Source: Sordaria brevicollis
Lineage: Eukaryota; Ascomycota; Sordariomycetes; Sordariales; Sordariaceae
DNA length: 64,000 nt
Assembly: GCA_033439795.1 (NCBI GenBank)
Contig: JAUTDP010000006.1
Span: forward strand, 1,178,001-1,242,000
Direction of reading: 5' to 3'
Shown: positions 58,901 to 64,000 of the stretch, piece by piece
How positions within the stretch are numbered: the first letter of the stretch is position 1
Layout: every line of letters begins with the position of its first letter
The notes under the pieces: generated by a model
Told to the model about the DNA's origin: nothing
Seen by the model: only the letters and a program-made list of their open reading frames with translations
Database searches by the model: none
Position numbers and translations under genes: made by a program

Positions 58901-59654
58901 AATGCGTAAAACTTAGTAAATTAAATTCGAAAATACGTAAATAAAATAAAAGAATTTATTATTAAAATTTAAGAGCGGATAATTAAATAATTAAATAAAT
59001 ATTAACGCGTCTTAAATTTCGGACTTAATAATAAAATATTTATTATTAAACGGAACGAATTTATAAACCGATTAAATTATAAATTCGATTTTCTTTTGAC
59101 GAATTAATATTTTAAAATTAAAGAAAAGTATAATTATTCGTTTAAATTAAAAGTATTAAAAAGTTAAAAAAAAACGGATATTTTTTATACTAATAGGCTT
59201 TAAAAATATTTTAATAATTTATTACCCAATTAAAAAATAGAAAAATTAATAAAGGAATATATAAAAGATAATATTAAATAGGAAATAAAGGAAATTTTAA
59301 TTTCTCGAATATACTTTAATAAATTTTAATACCGAATAAATTAAAAGGGATATAATTCGGACCCGAAGTTTTATAACGTTAAGAATTTTAAGAATTTATT
59401 TAAATTATTACGAACCTACTACGAAGCGTACTTAAAATACCCGGGCCCGCCGCTATATTTAGAGGAATAATTATAAAAAGCGGAAGTAGAAGAATTCGAT
59501 AAAAATTATTTAAATAATAATATTCCTTTAAAAAAGGGTACGAAGAGGTTAAAGAAGATAATAGGCGCTAAGAAATAAAGAATTTACTTTATATATAATA
59601 ATAATTCTAATATTTCGAAGATTCGGAGCGAATTTTTTTCGGAAGGGGGGGTAA

Positions 59655-59905
59655 TATTACGGCGCTAACGGATAGGGTCCCTATTTAACGGACCGGCTAT
59701 CGCTCGGGCGGTTACCTAAAGGCTGACCGCATTAGCGTACGTAATTGCGTACCGCCTTCGTAGGTCGCCCGCGCCTAGGTATAAAACCCTAGCGCGGGGC
59801 GCGCCCTTTACTCGTTTTTTTCTTTTCTTCTTTATTTTATAATTCTACAATAGACCTAGATTCAACGTATTAAACTTATCTCTTATAACCACGTCGCTCG
59901 TAATA
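59655..59905 (+). repeat. 3' LTR (251 bp)
   Basis: Partner of the 52,666-52,916 LTR with identical length, preceded by the polypurine tract at about 59,640-59,651 and followed by TATAT. It retains the same GC-rich core and shows a different set of transitions, so the two LTRs were mutated independently. Confidence 0.9.
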
Positions 59906-62900
59906 TATATAATATTAAGCGTTTTATAACCCTTAATACTCTATATAATTCCGGCTAACGGTATAGGGGGTATATCGGTTATAAAATTTATAATAACCGT
60001 ATAAAATAGTTTTAATAGTATCCTAATAAGTATAAGCTCCCTTAAAGTAATTTACTTATCCCTCTAATTCTAGCGGCAAATTTCGCAAAATTTAATATAC
60101 TTATATATTATCTATACCTTTTAACGAATATAGAATTAAAATAAATCGTTTATTATCCTATTAATATTAAAATAGTATTTCTAATTGTAAATTATTTCTA
60201 ATAGTATTTATATATATAAATAAAGAATATATAACTTCCTAACGTCCTAATAATTTATATAATATAAAAGTCCGTTAATATATACGTAAAGTCCAATTAG
60301 TAAATTAGGGCGCTTCCCTATCCGTTTTATATAAATATATTTAGGCTAATCCGTTTTCTAAATTATATTAATAATTTTACTATATTTCGGATTATTTAAG
60401 TACGCCTTTACTAATTTTATTTTAAAAGTAGGAACGATAATAAATTCTACGGTACGAATATCGCTATTTTTATTTCGATTAAGGAAAACGTAAATATTTA
60501 TATCTTCCTATTAAAAGGAATATAATTAAATATTTACGAATTCGTCCGATATATCGTCTTTGTTAAATAATTTATTAATAAATAGCCTTAATAATATATT
60601 AGGTACAATATTCAATTTTCCAGGGATATAAAAAATATTAAATTAAAATTAGGAGGCCTAATTAACCGTATTAATTAATTTTAAATTCGCTTTTAATAAA
60701 TTTATTATTTTTAATAACGTATATTTAACGATTTTAATTATAAATATATAATTAATAATAATATTAACTAAATGCGTATTAAATTAAACTATTTTCCTTA
60801 ATTTCCATAGTATTTAAATTACAACGGTTATTTTTATTTCTATTAATCCGTACTTCTTTTCTATTAGAATCGTTAATTTTAATAGGAAATAAATAAATTT
60901 AATAACTATTAAAGGGATTTTACCTATTTTAGGGATTTCTTTTTTATTTTATTTAATTTTTAATTAGAAAATATATATATTATAAACGTTCCTACTAATA
61001 TCGACCTTAATAAAAAGCTAATCGGTCCGAACGTAATAATATAAATATATTTAATTATATAAATTATCTTATATTATTTTAAACGCCTTTAATTCTTTTT
61101 TAATTAGGATAAATTTAACCTTTAAAGTATAAACTTTATAGGCTTACTTTATTTATCCCGGTTTTAAATCCTTAACTTTTCGGATTCGCTATAATAATTT
61201 TATTTTATAGCGATTAAAAAATTCCTCTTTAATTATAAATTATAATATTCCTTTCTATAATTACCCTACTATATTTAAATAAATCTCTAAAGTATTAAAT
61301 ATATTAGGGAAGCTAAGTTTCTTAAATACTTCGATACAATTATCCGTACGACGTAATCCTTTATTATTAACGATACTACTTAATAATTATTAAAAGGAAC
61401 ACTATAAATAATTTATTTATTTTAATATATACTTTAACTTTATCGAATAAATTAAATACTATAATTATATATTCTAAATTTTCTTCTTTCGTATTATTAA
61501 ATATAATAATATCGTTAATATATACTCGTACGAATAAACGGTATTCAAAGAATAATTTATTTATAAATTTCTAAATAAAAGTAAGGGAATTTTTAAATCT
61601 TATTAAGATTATATTTAATTATTCTAATCCCCGTAGGTTAATTACTACTATCCGGTTGTAATAACGAATTAAAACGGGTAATCAATAGAAGAATTTTATT
61701 ATATTGAATATAGAGAAGAATTTTTTACCGATAATAAAATTAATAATATCCTCCTAATCGGGTAAAGGATATACGTTAAGTACCGTAATTCGATTTAAAG
61801 GTTGTAAATTTACTATTATACGACCCTTTTCAACCCTATTAACTTTTTTCTATATAATAAATACTAAATAAACGATAAGCGTTAATTATAATATAAATCC
61901 AATTTTATTTTACGCTTATAATTTATTATATTTTTTATCGAAAAATTCGCAATTTTTAATACTTAATAAGTACGCCCTAACGGTTCTTCGCTAATTTTAT
62001 TAACTTTCTACTAAATTAATATATATTTTATTTTCTTCTTTTATCGGGACGATCTTTCGATCTTTAAATACGTCGATATATTTATCCAAAAAGTTTTTAA
62101 ATTTTCAATAAATTTTAGATCGTTATTATAAATATTAACGCTTACTTCCGATAGGATTAATTTAACGTTATTAAATTTATTAAATCCGTATAATAAAAGA
62201 GAAAATACTTCTTTATATATAATTTCTTTTTTATTTTTAATATTTTAATTAATATATATCGTATATTGAATAAATATTAATCCTATTTCTACTTTTATAA
62301 ATAAGTAAACGATATTTCTTATATCGATAAATATAGCCTTTTTACCTAAATAATAAAAGGGTTTTATAATTATGCTAATTCGAATGCCGGTTGGAATAAA
62401 AAGCGCCTTATCGCTTTTATTAACGAAAAGTATATATTTTTTAATAGCGTTATTAATAATCGTATTTAATAAATAAGGGTATTACGTATAAAAGTTATAC
62501 GTTAATAATTCTTTTTAATATTATTTTTTACCCTTTTTACGCTATAAGTAATTAAAGGGGGCGTTATACTTAATAAGAATAATACTAAATTAATTTAAGT
62601 ATAGTATTATATTATATTTTATATATATTTTTATAAATAACGTTTCGTTCTCCGCTTCCTTTTTTTTAAAATATACTTCACCCTATATTTTTATACCGAA
62701 GATTAATTTTATTAAATAAATTAACAAATTAAAGTCAATCTTAATATTATAATTTTTGAGAAAATCTATTCCTAATAATATATTCGGGTTAAAGTAGTTA
62801 ATTATTAGCGTTGAAATTTGAAAATATTTATTAACCCAAATATTATTAACGTATCCTTCTATATAGAAATTAAATTCTATACGAATATCGATTATAATTT

Positions 62901-64000
62901 TAGAAGCTATACCCCTTATTATATTAAATTCAATAGAAGTATATCGTACATTTAGCGAAAATTAATTAATAAATATTCTATTTACTATAATATTAGAATA
63001 TTTTAAATTTAAATATATTATAATAAATAATATATCAAAGTCTAATTTAATTTTTATTTAATAGTAAATAATATTTCTTTTTAGGTTTAACCCGCTATTA
63101 TATAATATAATATCCGGAATAACTTTAATCGTTTAACCTTTTATAAAAATTAATATATAATATTAATTTTTATATATTACGTTAAATAAAGTAAATTAAA
63201 CCCCTTTGGCGGATACGGGTAATTTTAATTTAATATTACTCCTCCGGTCCGTATTAAACCGGATTACTATACCGAATATATTCTATTTTACCGTATTTAA
63301 CCCTTATCCTAAAAAATTAAACGATTTATAAAAAGTTTAGGCCTTTTCTAAATATTTAAGAATAATAATTAAATTAAAGTCGGATAATAAATTTAATTAC
63401 TATATAAATCGCTCTATTATAAATTAAATACTTCCTACTTCAATTTTATTATTCTTAATAATTAATAATAATAATACCGTCTTTAATTTAATGATTTTAA
63501 TTTTCCAAACGAATTCGACTTTTTTACTCGTATAAATAAGATTAATAAAATAAATAGAACGAATATTATTAATTTAAGAAATAATATTATTTATATTAAA
63601 TTCGTTAAAGTTAATTTCGAAATCGTAAATAAAAAAATAATTATCCTTCTTAAATTTTTCTACTTTATTATTAATATCCGATTTATCGTTTAAAATATCC
63701 ATTTAATTAATATATATATATTTACCGTCCCGAGACGGCTATTTCTTACCGAACCGTCTATTACGACGGTAAAAACGAATAAGTGAATTATTAGAACGAG
63801 AATTAAAGCGATTATTCGAACGGTCGTTTCGGTTATTATTATTTAATTTATTATTAGACTGAAAATTATTACCCTAATTATTACTAAATTTATTAAAACT
63901 TTTATTATTTCTACGAAATTTGCTATAATAACCCTAAAATATTAAATTCTCCCCTTTTTCGTCGTTAAATTTAATATTATCTTTATCGGAATTATCGGTT
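59906..64000 (-). mobile_element. Ty3/gypsy chromovirus relic, 5' half (outer element), runs off window
   Basis: On the minus strand, from right to left: a gag/protease region (63.0-64.0 kb), then a LLGIDFLKNYN protease-end motif near 62,720-62,790 and a reverse transcriptase with Y-I-N-D at 61,511-61,522, where YVDD is expected. The last is an integrase zinc-finger patch C-E-I-C at 60,075-60,086. The order then continues at 52,665 and below, where the integrase core end and chromodomain lie. The element was therefore split within integrase by the insertion of the plus-strand element. All frames contain TAA/TAG stops. Its 5' LTR lies outside the window. Confidence 0.8.

Larger units (their letters stand above)
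52666..59905 (+). mobile_element. Complete RIP-mutated LTR retrotransposon (chromovirus), nested
   Basis: Paired 251-bp LTRs at both ends, a polypurine tract (GGAAGGGGGGG) directly before the 3' LTR, and TATAT flanking both sides (52,661-52,665 and 59,906-59,910) define a 7,240-bp element. Its internal plus-strand relics, with many stops, run in Ty3/gypsy order. First is a gag-like region (53.0-55.4 kb), then a protease remnant with GNIFISKDF (about 55,590-55,640). Reverse transcriptase follows with YIDDILIF at 56,972-56,995, then RNase H (DASD and PVAFYLE, about 57,410-57,500) and integrase (about 57.9-58.9 kb, SGY...EIINK). A chromodomain near 59,265-59,420 (KGYNSDPKFYNV) closes the order. 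All coding frames are broken and the element is dead. Confidence 0.88.

Noticed and set aside
48420..64000. CRISPR array or replication origin suggested by AT-rich repeats
   Set aside because: No regularly spaced identical repeats. The repeats are explained by LTRs and RIP-mutated coding relics, in a eukaryotic nuclear context.
48420..64000. Mitochondrial-derived DNA as source of the AT-rich block
   Set aside because: Retroelement order, paired LTRs and transition-only decay explain the composition, and no mitochondrial genes are present.

Overview
The window reads as nuclear DNA of a filamentous ascomycete, most likely Neurospora or a close Sordariales relative. The support is short (50-100 nt) introns with GTAAGT-type donors and CTAAC-type branch sites, gene families of that lineage (HET-domain, HET-C-like and 2EXR proteins), and a long AT-rich block whose retroelement relics carry almost only C-to-T/G-to-A changes. 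Those changes are the signature of repeat-induced point mutation (RIP).

Layout: 1-48.3 kb is ordinary GC-balanced gene-bearing DNA. In order it holds a bZIP-like regulator (minus), the clamp-loader subunit Ctf18 (plus), a HET-domain protein (plus), tRNA-Glu(CUC) with an intron, a secreted HEXXH metalloprotease (minus), a decayed secreted-protein gene, a short 2EXR protein, tRNA-Ser(AGA), a class I terpene synthase (minus, five exons), an extradiol ring-cleavage dioxygenase (minus, four exons), a magnesium-dependent phosphatase-1-like protein (plus), a Sec14/CRAL-TRIO protein (minus), the COPI beta-prime coat subunit Sec27 (minus, nine exons) and mannitol-1-phosphate 5-dehydrogenase (minus). 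A nearly gene-free 7.6 kb stretch follows. After it come a secreted cysteine-rich protein, a 485-bp foldback element with perfect 36-bp terminal inverted repeats, a large HET-C-like/VWA protein, and tRNA-Gly(GCC).

From about 48.4 kb to the end the sequence becomes extremely AT-rich with no intact gene. It is a graveyard of RIP-mutated LTR retrotransposons. One complete element (52,666-59,905, plus strand, paired 251-bp LTRs, polypurine tract, candidate TATAT target duplication) is inserted into the integrase of a second Ty3/gypsy-type element on the minus strand, whose two halves flank it. Both relics end in a recognisable chromodomain, so both look like chromoviruses.

The genes do not form one pathway. 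Housekeeping genes (replication, COPI transport, lipid transfer, mannitol metabolism) alternate with accessory ones (HET, HET-C-like, terpene synthase, 2EXR, secreted proteins). I found no clear evidence of a wholly new multi-gene system. The most unusual items are the nested chromovirus pair next to a tRNA-marked boundary, the foldback element, the HET-C-like/VWA protein and the solitary terpene synthase. All exon coordinates are read by eye from splice signals and frame continuity, without transcript data.
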